In this document: positions 1 through 8,745 of the stretch, in pieces
Layout: every line of letters starts with the position of its first letter
How positions within the stretch are numbered: the first letter of the stretch is position 1
NCBI GenBank assembly: GCA_001602415.1
Contig: CP012155.1
Span: forward strand, 1,612,001-1,676,000
Reading direction: 5' to 3'
Length of the DNA: 64,000 nucleotides
Origin: Bacteroidetes bacterium UKL13-3
GTDB taxonomy: Bacteria > Bacteroidota > Bacteroidia > UKL13-3
Notes under the pieces: generated by a model
The model's input: only the letters and a program-made list of their open reading frames with translations
Database searches by the model: none
What the model was told of the DNA's origin: nothing
Translations under genes and position numbers: made by a program

Positions 1-65
1 AGGGTTGCGCTAATAAAATAGTATGTTTTCAGCCAATGATGTACCATCTAAATTTCAAAACAACA

Positions 66-470
66 TTATTGTTCGGAAGGTAAACCTTCGTTTTTCCATC
101 GCATAAATCCACCATCCATATCTATAATTTTTTGGAAACCTTTTTTGCGCATCATATCTGATGCCTCAGAGCTTCTGCCGCCTGATGCGCAGTATACAAA
201 AACAGTAATATTGGTATCTAGCTTGCTGATTTCATCTTCAAAATCATCTCTGAAAATATCAAGGTGACGGGCATCCTTTAAATGTCCTTTTTTCCATTCA
301 CCAGGAGTGCGTACGTCCAATAAAATACCTTTTTCGGTAGTTAGCTGTTTTGCGAAATCTTTTGGAGATAACAATAAAAATTGAGTGTTAGTTGCTGATG
401 GAGAGTTTTTTTGAGAGCATCCTGCAAGTGCCCATAAAAAAGCAAACGAGAATAAAATATTTTTAATCAT
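66..470 (-). CDS. Rhodanese-like domain lipoprotein
   Basis: A 134-residue protein. The N-terminus is a lipoprotein signal peptide with lipobox LAGC (Cys at about residue 18), so it should be anchored in the envelope after lipidation. Residues about 35-130 form a single rhodanese domain. It contains LLDVRTPGEW and the active-site loop YCASGGRSS, with the catalytic Cys followed by Arg, as in single-domain sulfurtransferases such as PspE and GlpE. The family moves sulfane sulfur from thiosulfate or a persulfide to a thiol acceptor. The physiological substrate cannot be read from sequence. It is monocistronic and divergent from the MBL gene at 641. Bases 1-65 before it show no gene. Confidence 0.88.
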   Translation of the reverse strand: MIKNILFSFAFLWALAGCSQKNSPSATNTQFLLLSPKDFAKQLTTEKGILLDVRTPGEWKKGHLKDARHLDIFRDDFEDEISKLDTNITVFVYCASGGRSSEASDMMRKKGFQKIIDMDGGFMRWKNEGLPSEQ

Positions 471-625
471 TTGTATTTATTTGTTAGTTGTACAATACTG
501 TAAGTTGTAAATATAATAACACAATTTTAAATTATAGTTTTTGTTTGTCAAAATATACAAACAGCAGGGAATAAGATATTTTCCACTAGCCAAAGGATAA
601 AGTTACATAATTACAAATCAAACTG

Positions 626-633
626 TATTTTAG
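626..633 (+). promoter_or_regulatory. -7 box close to the start codon of the MBL gene
   Basis: TATTTTAG matches the Bacteroidota -7 consensus TAnnTTTG at 7 of 8 positions. It ends 7 nt before the ATG at 641, so transcription could begin at or very near the start codon. Confidence 0.4.
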
Positions 634-640
634 CACACTC

Positions 641-1405
641 ATGCAAATTACATTTTTAGGAACAGGAACTTCACAAGGTGTGCCGCTTATTGCGTGCGAG
701 TGTTCGGTTTGTTCGTCTGCGAACGAAAAAGATAAGCGCTTGCGTTCTTCTATATTGGTACAATTACAAGGTTTGGATATTGTTGTTGATTCAGGACCAG
801 ATTTTAGGCAACAGATATTACGATCTGGAATTAAAAAGTTGGACGCTCTTTTGTTTACGCATGCTCACAAAGATCATATTGCCGGAATGGATGATATTCG
901 TGGCTTCAATTTTAAAATGAAAACCGCTGTTGATGTTTATTGCACCGAACAAGTGGAAAAGCAAATGCACCAGGAGTTTCATTATATTTTTAGTGAGATT
1001 AAGTATCCAGGAATTCCGGAACTCAACATACATCGAATAGATAAAAACTCACATATTGATGTGAAAGGGATGCATATTCAACCTATTGAAGTGATGCACT
1101 ATAAATTACCAGTATTGGGTTTTAGGTTTCATGATTTTGTGTATATAACCGATGCCAATTTTATTAGTGAAACTGAAAAGCTAAAAATGAAAGGTTGTGA
1201 TACTTTGGTTTTAAACGCACTTAGAAGAGAACAGCATGTTTCGCACTTTAGCTTGCAAGAAGCGCTTGATTTGATTGCTGAACTCAAACCCAAACGCACT
1301 TATCTCACGCATATTAGTCATCAATTGGGTTTGCACGATGAAGTTAGTAACGAGCTCCCTCCAAATGTGTTTTTAGCTTACGATACTTTGCAAATAGAGT
1401 GCTAA
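641..1405 (+). CDS. MBL-fold metal-dependent hydrolase, PhnP-like
   Basis: A 254-residue cytosolic protein of the metallo-beta-lactamase superfamily. It starts MQITFLGTGTSQGVP, the usual opening of the PhnP / RNase Z-like branch. The metal-binding motif is THAHKDHIAG (HxHxDH), followed by further ligand regions near IEVMHYKLPVLGFR, YITDANFI and LTHISHQLG. ACECSVCSS near residues 18-26 resembles the structural zinc site of PhnP. PhnP hydrolyses cyclic phosphate diesters of ribose, but orthologues outside phn operons have no settled substrate. The gene ends 1 nt before the RqcH-like gene begins, so the two are probably co-transcribed. Confidence 0.88.
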   Translation: MQITFLGTGTSQGVPLIACECSVCSSANEKDKRLRSSILVQLQGLDIVVDSGPDFRQQILRSGIKKLDALLFTHAHKDHIAGMDDIRGFNFKMKTAVDVYCTEQVEKQMHQEFHYIFSEIKYPGIPELNIHRIDKNSHIDVKGMHIQPIEVMHYKLPVLGFRFHDFVYITDANFISETEKLKMKGCDTLVLNALRREQHVSHFSLQEALDLIAELKPKRTYLTHISHQLGLHDEVSNELPPNVFLAYDTLQIEC

Positions 1406-1406
1406 C

Positions 1407-2834
1407 ATGAGCATTCCACATTCTCAACACCAACAGTATCCAACAATCATAGCGCTTGCAAAAAAGCTTGAAAAATTATTAAGTGGCGCAATATTGAATG
1501 ATGCTTATACACTAAGCTCTGATGAGTTGGTTTTGGTATTTCAACTGCCTTCTAATATTTTTTTTACCTTTAAAATTGTTCAACAATACCAATCATGTTT
1601 TTTATTTTTTGAAGAAGGTAAACCCGAAAAAATATCAAACGCTCAAGCCTGTTTTGATGCAATCATCGGTAAAGCTATTCAACAAGTTAAACATCATATA
1701 GGCAATAGATCATTTACGTTTATTGTAGATGCAAATGAGCAATTGGTTTTTAAAATGTATGACGGATTGGTAAATGTATTGTTGTTTACAGATGGTAAAG
1801 TTACAGATGTTTTCCGTGAGCGAATCACAAACGATTGGAATCTTTCTCTTGCCGATTTTACGAAGAACCCAGCAGTTGAGGAAGACGACCATGTAGGTAA
1901 ATTCTATCTATACAAACGCAATCATATTCATCCGCTGTATTTTTCGATAACCAAACAACCAGATAACTTATTGTTTGAGTCGGATGATGTTACACAAACA
2001 TTGAATGAGTTTAGCAAAGTATGTTTAAATCATTACCGTTTTGCAAGCACCAAGCAACAATTACTCAGTAAGTACATTGCCGAAGCAAATAAATTAGAGG
2101 TGCTATTACAAAAAACAAAACAAGGATTAGAAAGTAAACAAACAGAAACCAGTTCGGAAGAAATTGCCAATATTATTATGGCAAACATGCACCTCATACC
2201 GTTAAAGGCAAAGCAAGTTGAGTTGTTTGATTTTTACCATCAAAAACAACTTGTAGTAAAACTCAAAGAAGATATGAATCCTCAGCAAAATGCAGCATAC
2301 TATTATCGCAAGCACAAAAATGGAAACCTTGAAGTTAATCTGCTCAAACAAAAATTGCAAAGCAGCGAGGAACGTTTGTTTGTAATACAAAAACTGATTT
2401 CGGATATCGAAAAAGCCTCCACTTACCGTGAACTTAAACCGTTTTTACCCAAAGAAAAAGAAAAGAAGCAAATTGCAATGCCATTTCGCCAATTTGAGTG
2501 TGATGGTTTTTTAATTTGGGTGGGTAAAAGTGCTGCCAATAATGACGAACTCACCTTGAGGCATTCACACAAAAATGATTTGTGGTTGCACGCCAAAGAT
2601 GTTACCGGATCGCATGTATTGGTTAAATGGAAAGCAGGAAAGGAATTCCCTAAAAAGGTTATTGAACGTGCTGCACAATTGGCTGCGTATTATTCAAAAC
2701 TTAAAGGAAGTGGATGGGTTCCCGTGAGTTATACCCTAAAGAAGTTTGTCCGAAAACCCAAAGGTTCCGAACCGGGACAAGTGCTAGTTGATAAAGAAGA
2801 AGTAGTGATGGTGGAGCCCAAAGTTTCTGAGTAA
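1407..2834 (+). CDS. rqcH: NFACT-domain protein, RqcH/Rqc2-like
   Basis: A 475-residue protein with an NFACT-N-like N-terminal domain, a helical/coiled-coil middle (about residues 200-340) and a C-terminal NFACT-R domain from about residue 360. The diagnostic stretch is WVGKSAANNDELT followed by DLWLHAKDVTGSHV. Bacterial RqcH binds split 50S subunits carrying peptidyl-tRNA and adds C-terminal alanine tails that mark the nascent chain for proteolysis. The length is slightly below that of Bacillus RqcH (about 570), as is common in this phylum. It directly follows the MBL gene with 1 nt between them. No mismatch with the family is evident. Confidence 0.85.
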   Translation: MSIPHSQHQQYPTIIALAKKLEKLLSGAILNDAYTLSSDELVLVFQLPSNIFFTFKIVQQYQSCFLFFEEGKPEKISNAQACFDAIIGKAIQQVKHHIGNRSFTFIVDANEQLVFKMYDGLVNVLLFTDGKVTDVFRERITNDWNLSLADFTKNPAVEEDDHVGKFYLYKRNHIHPLYFSITKQPDNLLFESDDVTQTLNEFSKVCLNHYRFASTKQQLLSKYIAEANKLEVLLQKTKQGLESKQTETSSEEIANIIMANMHLIPLKAKQVELFDFYHQKQLVVKLKEDMNPQQNAAYYYRKHKNGNLEVNLLKQKLQSSEERLFVIQKLISDIEKASTYRELKPFLPKEKEKKQIAMPFRQFECDGFLIWVGKSAANNDELTLRHSHKNDLWLHAKDVTGSHVLVKWKAGKEFPKKVIERAAQLAAYYSKLKGSGWVPVSYTLKKFVRKPKGSEPGQVLVDKEEVVMVEPKVSE

Positions 2835-2966
2835 GTAATTGCAAGTTTTGCAAATGGCTCGTTAGCGTGTTGTAATCTTTGCAATATTAATTCCTCCAAT
2901 TGCTGTATTATCGTTGTTGCCAAAAATACCACAAGCTTATTTTTGATTCATTAAATTACCAGTGCA

Positions 2967-4058
2967 ATGAAACACCTTTTACTCAGTTTTACGATTCTGT
3001 TGAGCCTAGTTGTTAGATCCCAAGACACAGCATCTGTTCAGAAAAAATTTCAAATTACGCCCATGCCCATTTTATTGTTTGATCCCTTTACAGGATTTGG
3101 CTATGGGGTTTTGGCTAACTTTAATTATTTACTTGGCGATGCCGCTACAACGCGTTACTCCAATTCCCAGTTTATTGCAATGAATACCACACGCGGGCAA
3201 ACAGCCATTCAAGCTAACCATCAAATATTTTTGCACGATGAAAAGTTTTTGTGGCAAGGAAAACTACAGTTTTTAAATTGGCCCGAATATACTTATGGCT
3301 TAGGAGCCCGAACACCTGACACAGAGCCAACCAAGGAATTGGTTTCGTACAGAGCAATTGAATTAGAAGAACGATTAATGTGGCGATTGGGTAAAAGTAA
3401 AAACTTTATAGGTCCGCAATACCGGTTGTATTCAAGCTGGAATTTAGCATCCAACCAACCCGATAGTGTAAGTTTCTTTAAGCAAGAGGCCATTGGTAAC
3501 CAATCATACATTGCTTCTGGTATTGGTTTGCATTTTGTACACGATAGCCGAGATAATGTGCAAAATGCATACACCGGAAAATACCTTGAATTGGCCATTA
3601 ATCCTTTTGTAAAAGTGTTGGGAAGTACCCAAAACTGGACTAATTTGCGCGTTGATGCCAGAACATATACATCATTTAAGGGTAGGCATAAACAAGTTGT
3701 GGCAACCCGATTTTTAGGCGAACAAGCTATTGGCGAAGTTCCCTATATGCTAACTCCTATGCCAGGTAGGTACTTTGCCACCAGAGGGTTTGTTCAGGGA
3801 CGTTATCGCGGTAAAACCTTTTTAAGTGCCGAAGTGGAATACCGCAGAAATATTTGGAAAATACTTGGCGGTGTGTTGTTTGCAAACGTACATACGGTTA
3901 GCCAACCCAATGGTTCTATTCAATACTTCAATCCGGCTTTAGGTGGTGGTTTAAGGGTAACTATGAGCGAAGCACAACGCATTAATTTTAGGTTGGATTA
4001 TGCCCGTGGAATAATTGATAATGGAGGTTTGTATTTTCATGTAACGGAAGCATTTTAG
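2967..4058 (+). CDS. BamA/TamA-type outer membrane beta-barrel protein
   Basis: A 363-residue protein with a Sec signal peptide (MKHLLLSFTILLSLVVRS). The remainder alternates aromatic and hydrophobic residues as expected for a barrel. The stretch ATRGFVQGRYRGK matches the conserved RGF-x-G-R-Y motif of the bacterial surface antigen (D15/BamA) barrel, and the chain ends in an aromatic residue (EAF). No POTRA domains are present, so this is a barrel-only member, a common form in Bacteroidota whose cargo is unknown. It is probably monocistronic, with no gene between it and the tracrRNA region downstream. Confidence 0.8.
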   Translation: MKHLLLSFTILLSLVVRSQDTASVQKKFQITPMPILLFDPFTGFGYGVLANFNYLLGDAATTRYSNSQFIAMNTTRGQTAIQANHQIFLHDEKFLWQGKLQFLNWPEYTYGLGARTPDTEPTKELVSYRAIELEERLMWRLGKSKNFIGPQYRLYSSWNLASNQPDSVSFFKQEAIGNQSYIASGIGLHFVHDSRDNVQNAYTGKYLELAINPFVKVLGSTQNWTNLRVDARTYTSFKGRHKQVVATRFLGEQAIGEVPYMLTPMPGRYFATRGFVQGRYRGKTFLSAEVEYRRNIWKILGGVLFANVHTVSQPNGSIQYFNPALGGGLRVTMSEAQRINFRLDYARGIIDNGGLYFHVTEAF

Positions 4059-4357
4059 GGTTTAACATCTTTCGGCTTCAATGTTTGTTCAAGGCAACAA
4101 CTAATATAATTGTTGGACTAGTTCTATTTGTTTGCACTTTGGTCAAAAAATTGTTTACCAGCTAATATGCCAGCGTTACTATTCCGTTATGCTAATTTGT
4201 ATTTTAATACGAAAAGGCTATGTTTGATAGGTAAATTGATATTCAAACCCATGTACCCCTTTTTAAGTAATCTTTCCAATCTACATGTTCTTGTACTGCA
4301 AAACCTTGGTATCTTAAACGGTGAGGCTTCATGCTTGGAATTCGTATATTTTTTAAG

Positions 4358-4389
4358 AAAAAAAAATGCCCCCGTTAAAGTCGAGGGCA
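4358..4389 (-). terminator. Rho-independent terminator of the tracrRNA
   Basis: On the minus strand the 8-bp stem TGCCCTCG / CGGGGGCA (one T.G) closes a 7-nt loop and is followed directly by a run of at least 8 T (plus-strand A run 4358-4366). Confidence 0.85.
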
Positions 4390-4452
4390 ACTTAATGTTT
4401 TACTACAGAGCTGCAAAGGAGCATGTTGCTTGTTATGAACTTCCTTTAAAAG
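4358..4452 (-). ncRNA. Candidate tracrRNA for the type II-C Cas9
   Basis: On the minus strand the anti-repeat occupies 4452 down to 4432. Three blocks pair with the CRISPR repeat in order. UCAUAAC pairs with repeat nt 1-7 (one G.U), GGAAGU with nt 11-16 (two wobbles), and UUUUAAA with nt 21-27. The unpaired bases (UUU, AGAU) all lie on the crRNA side. Downstream come a body with short hairpin potential (GCAA / UUGC) and a strong rho-independent terminator. The RNA would be read away from cas9. The 5' end is not fixed: AATCTTTT near 4492-4499 on the minus strand could be a weak -7 box, giving a start near 4485. Confidence 0.72.
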
Positions 4453-4611
4453 TGATTATAATTCATCCAATCTTTATATATCGATACTTAGAAAAGATTA
4501 TATACTATAATTATTTCGAAATGCAAACAGCTCTATTTAACATATTCATTCTGCATAAAAAAGCTCCACGGAGTACGCAGAGCTTAAGAGTTATCTTCGG
4601 CTTATAGCCTT

Positions 4612-4635
4612 ATTGTGATAAGCTTTCAAAAACGA
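4612..4635 (+). repeat. Degenerate CRISPR repeat upstream of cas9
   Basis: TTGTGATAAGCTTTCA followed by AAAACGA matches nt 2-17 of the array repeat at 14 of 16 positions, then resumes at the repeat's AAAACGA after a 7-nt deletion. It lies 30 nt upstream of the cas9 ATG in the array's orientation. The TTTG -33 box of the intact repeat is lost (TAAG), so it is unlikely to act as a promoter. It keeps the segment that pairs with the tracrRNA. Confidence 0.65.
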
Positions 4636-4664
4636 AAATAGAATAAAAATTAACATAAACAAAT

Positions 4665-7600
4665 ATGGAAAAAATATTAGGACTTGATTTAGGAACAAAC
4701 TCCGTTGGATGGGCTATTAGAGAGGTTAATAATGAATTAGAGAATCAAATTATTGAGAAAGGAGTTTTAACATTCGATAAGGGAGTAGCCGAAGATAAAT
4801 CAGGCGAACACCCAATGGTTCAAAAACGAACAGAGGCAAGAGGTAAAAGACGAAACTATCAGGCAGAGAAATATAGAAAGTGGGTGCTTTTGGAATGTCT
4901 AATCAATGAAGGTATGTGTCCCTTGTCCATAGATGAACTTAATCAATGGCGTCATTATTCGAAAGGTTCAGGAAGAAGATATCCTCAATCAGAAAAATTT
5001 ATTAGTTGGTTACGATTTGATTTTGATGGCGATGGAAAACCTGATTTTGAAAGGCTTGGTCATAATAAACATGAGAGCTTCTATTTGTTTAGGAAACTCA
5101 TAGTTGATTCAAGTAAGGTTGAAATATTTAAGAGAGAACCTCAAATTATTGGTAGAGTCCTATATCAATTAGTGCAAAGGCGAGGATATAACGATGGACA
5201 AAATATTGATGAAAACGAAAAAGATGAACTAAGTAAAACGATAATGAAAGGAGGAGGAGACGCTGGAGCGGTTGGTGTTAATGACATTCTGCCTTACCTA
5301 GAAAAATATAGAACGCTAGGTGCAGCGCTTTATCACATTCAACAAGATAAAAATTTACGTATCAGGAAACGCTATAATTTAAGAAGTCATTACGCTAAAG
5401 AGTTAAACGAAATCTGTAATGTTCAAGGATTAGAACATTTATATAAGGAATTATGGTCAGCAATAATCTGGCAAAGACCTTTACGCAGTCAAAAAGGGTT
5501 AGTAGGAGTGTGTACATTTGAGAAAAATAAAAGAAGATGCCCAATAAGTCATCCATTATATGAAGAATTTAGGACTTGGGTATTCATTAATAATTTAAAA
5601 ATTAAACCTGTAGTTAAGAACGATATTTCGATTAATTCAATTGACATTAAGGAAGCTCTACATAAGATTGTTTATCCTCAGTTTTTTAAAGCTGCTCCAA
5701 ATTTCATGCTTTCATCTATTAAAAAGGTCTTAGACAAGGTGGGTTTTGAAATTACTGCCAAGTTACCTGAGGATACCAAAGTAACTAGTTTGTCTTTTTT
5801 ATATAAAATGAAGGAAGTGTTTGGTGATGAATGGGAACTAATCGGAGATTGGGATAATGTATTAACAGATAAGGATAAAACACATCAATACAATATAGAA
5901 GATTTATGGCATTTACATTTTACCAAAACTACTAATAAAAAAACAGGTGAGGAACCATTTGATTTTTTGAAAAGGTTTGCTAAAGAAAAATTAGTTATTA
6001 ATGACGAACAAAAGGCAGAAATATTTGCTAAAATTAGATTGCAACAAGGTTATGCAACCCTAAGTATTAGTGCAATACGAAAGATATTGCCTTTTTTGCA
6101 CCAAGGATTTATTTATAGTGAGGCAGTATATTTGGCTAATTTGCCAAAAGTATTAGGCTTAAAAAGTTTAAGTGATAACGAAATAGAATCGTACTCGCAA
6201 TTTATCCGAAAAATAATTGCTGATTATAAATACGATCAAAAGAAGGTTGCAATTATCAATTCATTAATTGCAATTTATTTTGAGGATATCCTAAATTTTG
6301 AAGCCAATAAAAAGGATTTAATTAGTCGTACCATCTCAGAAAATTATGGTGAGTTTTACTGGAACTTATTACCAACGCAAAAAGCTGTTAATGTTTTAAA
6401 TGATATTACGGATGAAATAAATAAATTTTTAAGTAAGCCAAAATGGAAAGCCGAAAACCATTTTATAAAAACGGGTCGGTTACATGAAAAAATATTTACA
6501 GCTTTATTAAATGAAAAAGGAGTAGCCGCAAATAATATTAAATACTTATGGCATCCATCTGAACAAGAGACCTATTTGCCAGCCTTAGCAAAAGATGGCA
6601 AGTATTATTTGGGTAGTCCAGAACCTATTAGTAAGGGGTTTAAAAATCCCATGGCTTTAAAAACCATGCATAAACTTAAAAAATTAATTAATTATTTGAT
6701 ACAAACAGGTAAAATTGACAAAGACACACGAATCGTAATAGAAATAGCCAGAGAGTTAAATGATGCTAACAAACGAAAGGCAATTGAACGCTGGCAAAGG
6801 GATAGAGAGAAAGAAAACGATAAATATAAAGTCCAAATAGTGGAGATTAACAAAGAGTGCAAAACTAATTTTAATGAAAATGATAAAAATCTCATAGATA
6901 AAATTAGACTTTGGGAGGAGCAAAAAAGGCAATGTATTTATACTGGTAAAACTATTGGACTTTGTGATATATTGGATGGTTCAAAGTACGATTTTGAGCA
7001 CAGTATACCTTCAAGTATGAGTTTTGACAACGAGTTAAAAAACTTAACCATTGCAGATAAAACTTATAATCAACAAATAAAGGGCAAGAAGTTGCCATCA
7101 GAATGTCCAAATTACGAAAGCGACTACACATTTAACGGGGTTGTCTATCCTTCAATACTGTTAACCATGCAAATCATGTTTGGGAAAATGACCGAAACCG
7201 AAAAGAAAGTCAAAGGAAAAACTATTAAGAAAAGAAGTTTTGAGAAAATAGAACATTTGGAAAATTTGTTGGAAGAATGGAGAGCAAAAAAATCTGATGA
7301 TAAGGGTATAAAGGATAATATAATACAAAAACGACATTTGATAAGAATAGAGCTTGATTATTGGAGAAAAAAGCTACAAACATTTACTGCAACTGTATAT
7401 AAAGCAGGTTGGCGTAACAGTCAGTTACGAGATACCCAAACCATAACTAAATATGCTTTACCTTATTTAAAAACTGTATTTGATAAGGTAGAAGTTCAAA
7501 AGGGTAACATCACATCTGATTTTAGAAAAATATATAAAATACAACCAAAATTTGAAAAGAAAGAGAGAACTAAACACAGTCATCATGCTATTGATGCCGC

Positions 7601-8744
7601 AGTATTAACATTAATTCCTTCGTCTGCTATACGTGATAAAATATTACTTAATTATAATGAAGCAAAAGAAAACAAACAAGATTATCACGAAGTACCCAAA
7701 CAATGGAAAAACTTTAAAGCAAAATTCATCCTAGACATAGAAGATAATGTTTTGATAAATTACCAAGCTCAACATAGAACACTAACTTCAACTTATAAAA
7801 CAGTTAGGAAACGAGGTAAAGTTGAGTTTGTATTCGACAAAGAAGGTAATAAGATTCCAAAGGTAGCAAAAGGTGATAGCATTAGAGGGCAGTTACATAA
7901 GGAGAGTTTTTTTGGAGCAATTAAAAACAAGGGTGAATTAAATCTTGTAGAGCGTTATCCAATATCATCGTTTACAAGTATTAATGATTGTAAACATATT
8001 GTTGATGACAAAGTAAAGGAATTGGTGCAAAATGAATTGCAAAAGCGAATGGAAGAAGGATTAAGTTTTGATAAAGCCAAATTGGAACCAATACCTTTCC
8101 ATAAAGGAAATGAAGTAATTAAGAAGGTTAGATGTAAAGTTGCGGCTGGTAGGGGTTATCTAACTCCTGCAAAAGCCCTTGAAATTCATAAACACGATTC
8201 TAAATCTAAACACCATTATAAAGAATTTATTTATGCTCAAAATGATCAAAATACTTATTGTCTTTACTATGAATTGTTAAATGACAAGAAAATTGAAAGA
8301 GCATTTAGAATAGTTGGACTTTTCGAGCTATCAAAATTGGGGTTAAAAACTGAAAATGATTTATTCAATGATACATACTATAATAATTTAGAAGTTGGAA
8401 AAGGAAAGAATATACAAAATGCCTTTTTACATTCAATTATTAAAGTGGGTTTGAAAGTGATTTTCTATAAAGAGTCTATCGATGAGTTGAAAGAACTTTC
8501 AAATGAATTATTAATAAGACGTATCTTCAGAGTTTATAAATTTAATGAGATGGGCACCCCAAATTTATTTTTACAAAATCACATTGAAGCAAGGCGAAAT
8601 GAATTATTAGATGATGGTGATACAGAGTTTAATCAGGATAAGTATCAATACCGTTTAAAGATTAAGGCAGATAAATTCAAGTGTGCAATTGAACACAAGG
8701 ATTTCGAAGTGAAATTGGATGGGCAAATTGTTTGGTTAGAGTGA
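4665..8744 (+). CDS. cas9: CRISPR-associated endonuclease Cas9, type II-C
   Basis: A 1359-residue RNA-guided DNA endonuclease. RuvC-I is LGLDLGTNSVGW (Asp8), followed by an Arg-rich bridge helix (KRTEARGKRRNY, about 52-63). RuvC-II is RIVIEIARELND (Glu693). The HNH domain has DFEHSIP (His779) and the downstream Asn802 in TYNQQIKG. RuvC-III is HSHHAIDAAV (His974, Asp977). All catalytic residues are present, so both nuclease centres should work. In the HNH motif a Glu precedes the His, as in other Bacteroidota Cas9s. Only cas1 and cas2 accompany it, with no csn2 or cas4, which defines subtype II-C. The stop codon is 1 nt before the first repeat. Confidence 0.97.
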   Translation: MEKILGLDLGTNSVGWAIREVNNELENQIIEKGVLTFDKGVAEDKSGEHPMVQKRTEARGKRRNYQAEKYRKWVLLECLINEGMCPLSIDELNQWRHYSKGSGRRYPQSEKFISWLRFDFDGDGKPDFERLGHNKHESFYLFRKLIVDSSKVEIFKREPQIIGRVLYQLVQRRGYNDGQNIDENEKDELSKTIMKGGGDAGAVGVNDILPYLEKYRTLGAALYHIQQDKNLRIRKRYNLRSHYAKELNEICNVQGLEHLYKELWSAIIWQRPLRSQKGLVGVCTFEKNKRRCPISHPLYEEFRTWVFINNLKIKPVVKNDISINSIDIKEALHKIVYPQFFKAAPNFMLSSIKKVLDKVGFEITAKLPEDTKVTSLSFLYKMKEVFGDEWELIGDWDNVLTDKDKTHQYNIEDLWHLHFTKTTNKKTGEEPFDFLKRFAKEKLVINDEQKAEIFAKIRLQQGYATLSISAIRKILPFLHQGFIYSEAVYLANLPKVLGLKSLSDNEIESYSQFIRKIIADYKYDQKKVAIINSLIAIYFEDILNFEANKKDLISRTISENYGEFYWNLLPTQKAVNVLNDITDEINKFLSKPKWKAENHFIKTGRLHEKIFTALLNEKGVAANNIKYLWHPSEQETYLPALAKDGKYYLGSPEPISKGFKNPMALKTMHKLKKLINYLIQTGKIDKDTRIVIEIARELNDANKRKAIERWQRDREKENDKYKVQIVEINKECKTNFNENDKNLIDKIRLWEEQKRQCIYTGKTIGLCDILDGSKYDFEHSIPSSMSFDNELKNLTIADKTYNQQIKGKKLPSECPNYESDYTFNGVVYPSILLTMQIMFGKMTETEKKVKGKTIKKRSFEKIEHLENLLEEWRAKKSDDKGIKDNIIQKRHLIRIELDYWRKKLQTFTATVYKAGWRNSQLRDTQTITKYALPYLKTVFDKVEVQKGNITSDFRKIYKIQPKFEKKERTKHSHHAIDAAVLTLIPSSAIRDKILLNYNEAKENKQDYHEVPKQWKNFKAKFILDIEDNVLINYQAQHRTLTSTYKTVRKRGKVEFVFDKEGNKIPKVAKGDSIRGQLHKESFFGAIKNKGELNLVERYPISSFTSINDCKHIVDDKVKELVQNELQKRMEEGLSFDKAKLEPIPFHKGNEVIKKVRCKVAAGRGYLTPAKALEIHKHDSKSKHHYKEFIYAQNDQNTYCLYYELLNDKKIERAFRIVGLFELSKLGLKTENDLFNDTYYNNLEVGKGKNIQNAFLHSIIKVGLKVIFYKESIDELKELSNELLIRRIFRVYKFNEMGTPNLFLQNHIEARRNELLDDGDTEFNQDKYQYRLKIKADKFKCAIEHKDFEVKLDGQIVWLE

Positions 8745-8745
8745 G

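Larger units (their letters stand above)
4059..4664. other. 606-bp interval with CRISPR RNA elements and no convincing gene
   Basis: An open frame crosses much of this interval on the plus strand, but it has no recognisable domain and overlaps the antisense tracrRNA candidate and its terminator. The recognisable content is the tracrRNA candidate (4358-4452, minus) and the degenerate CRISPR repeat (4612-4635, plus). The segment 4082-4130 holds a short inverted repeat (CAACAA / TTGTTG) without clear function. Confidence 0.6.

Noticed and set aside
4128-4607. A 159-codon open frame upstream of cas9
   Set aside because: No domain, no conserved pattern, unlikely residue content, and it overlaps the tracrRNA candidate and its terminator on the other strand.
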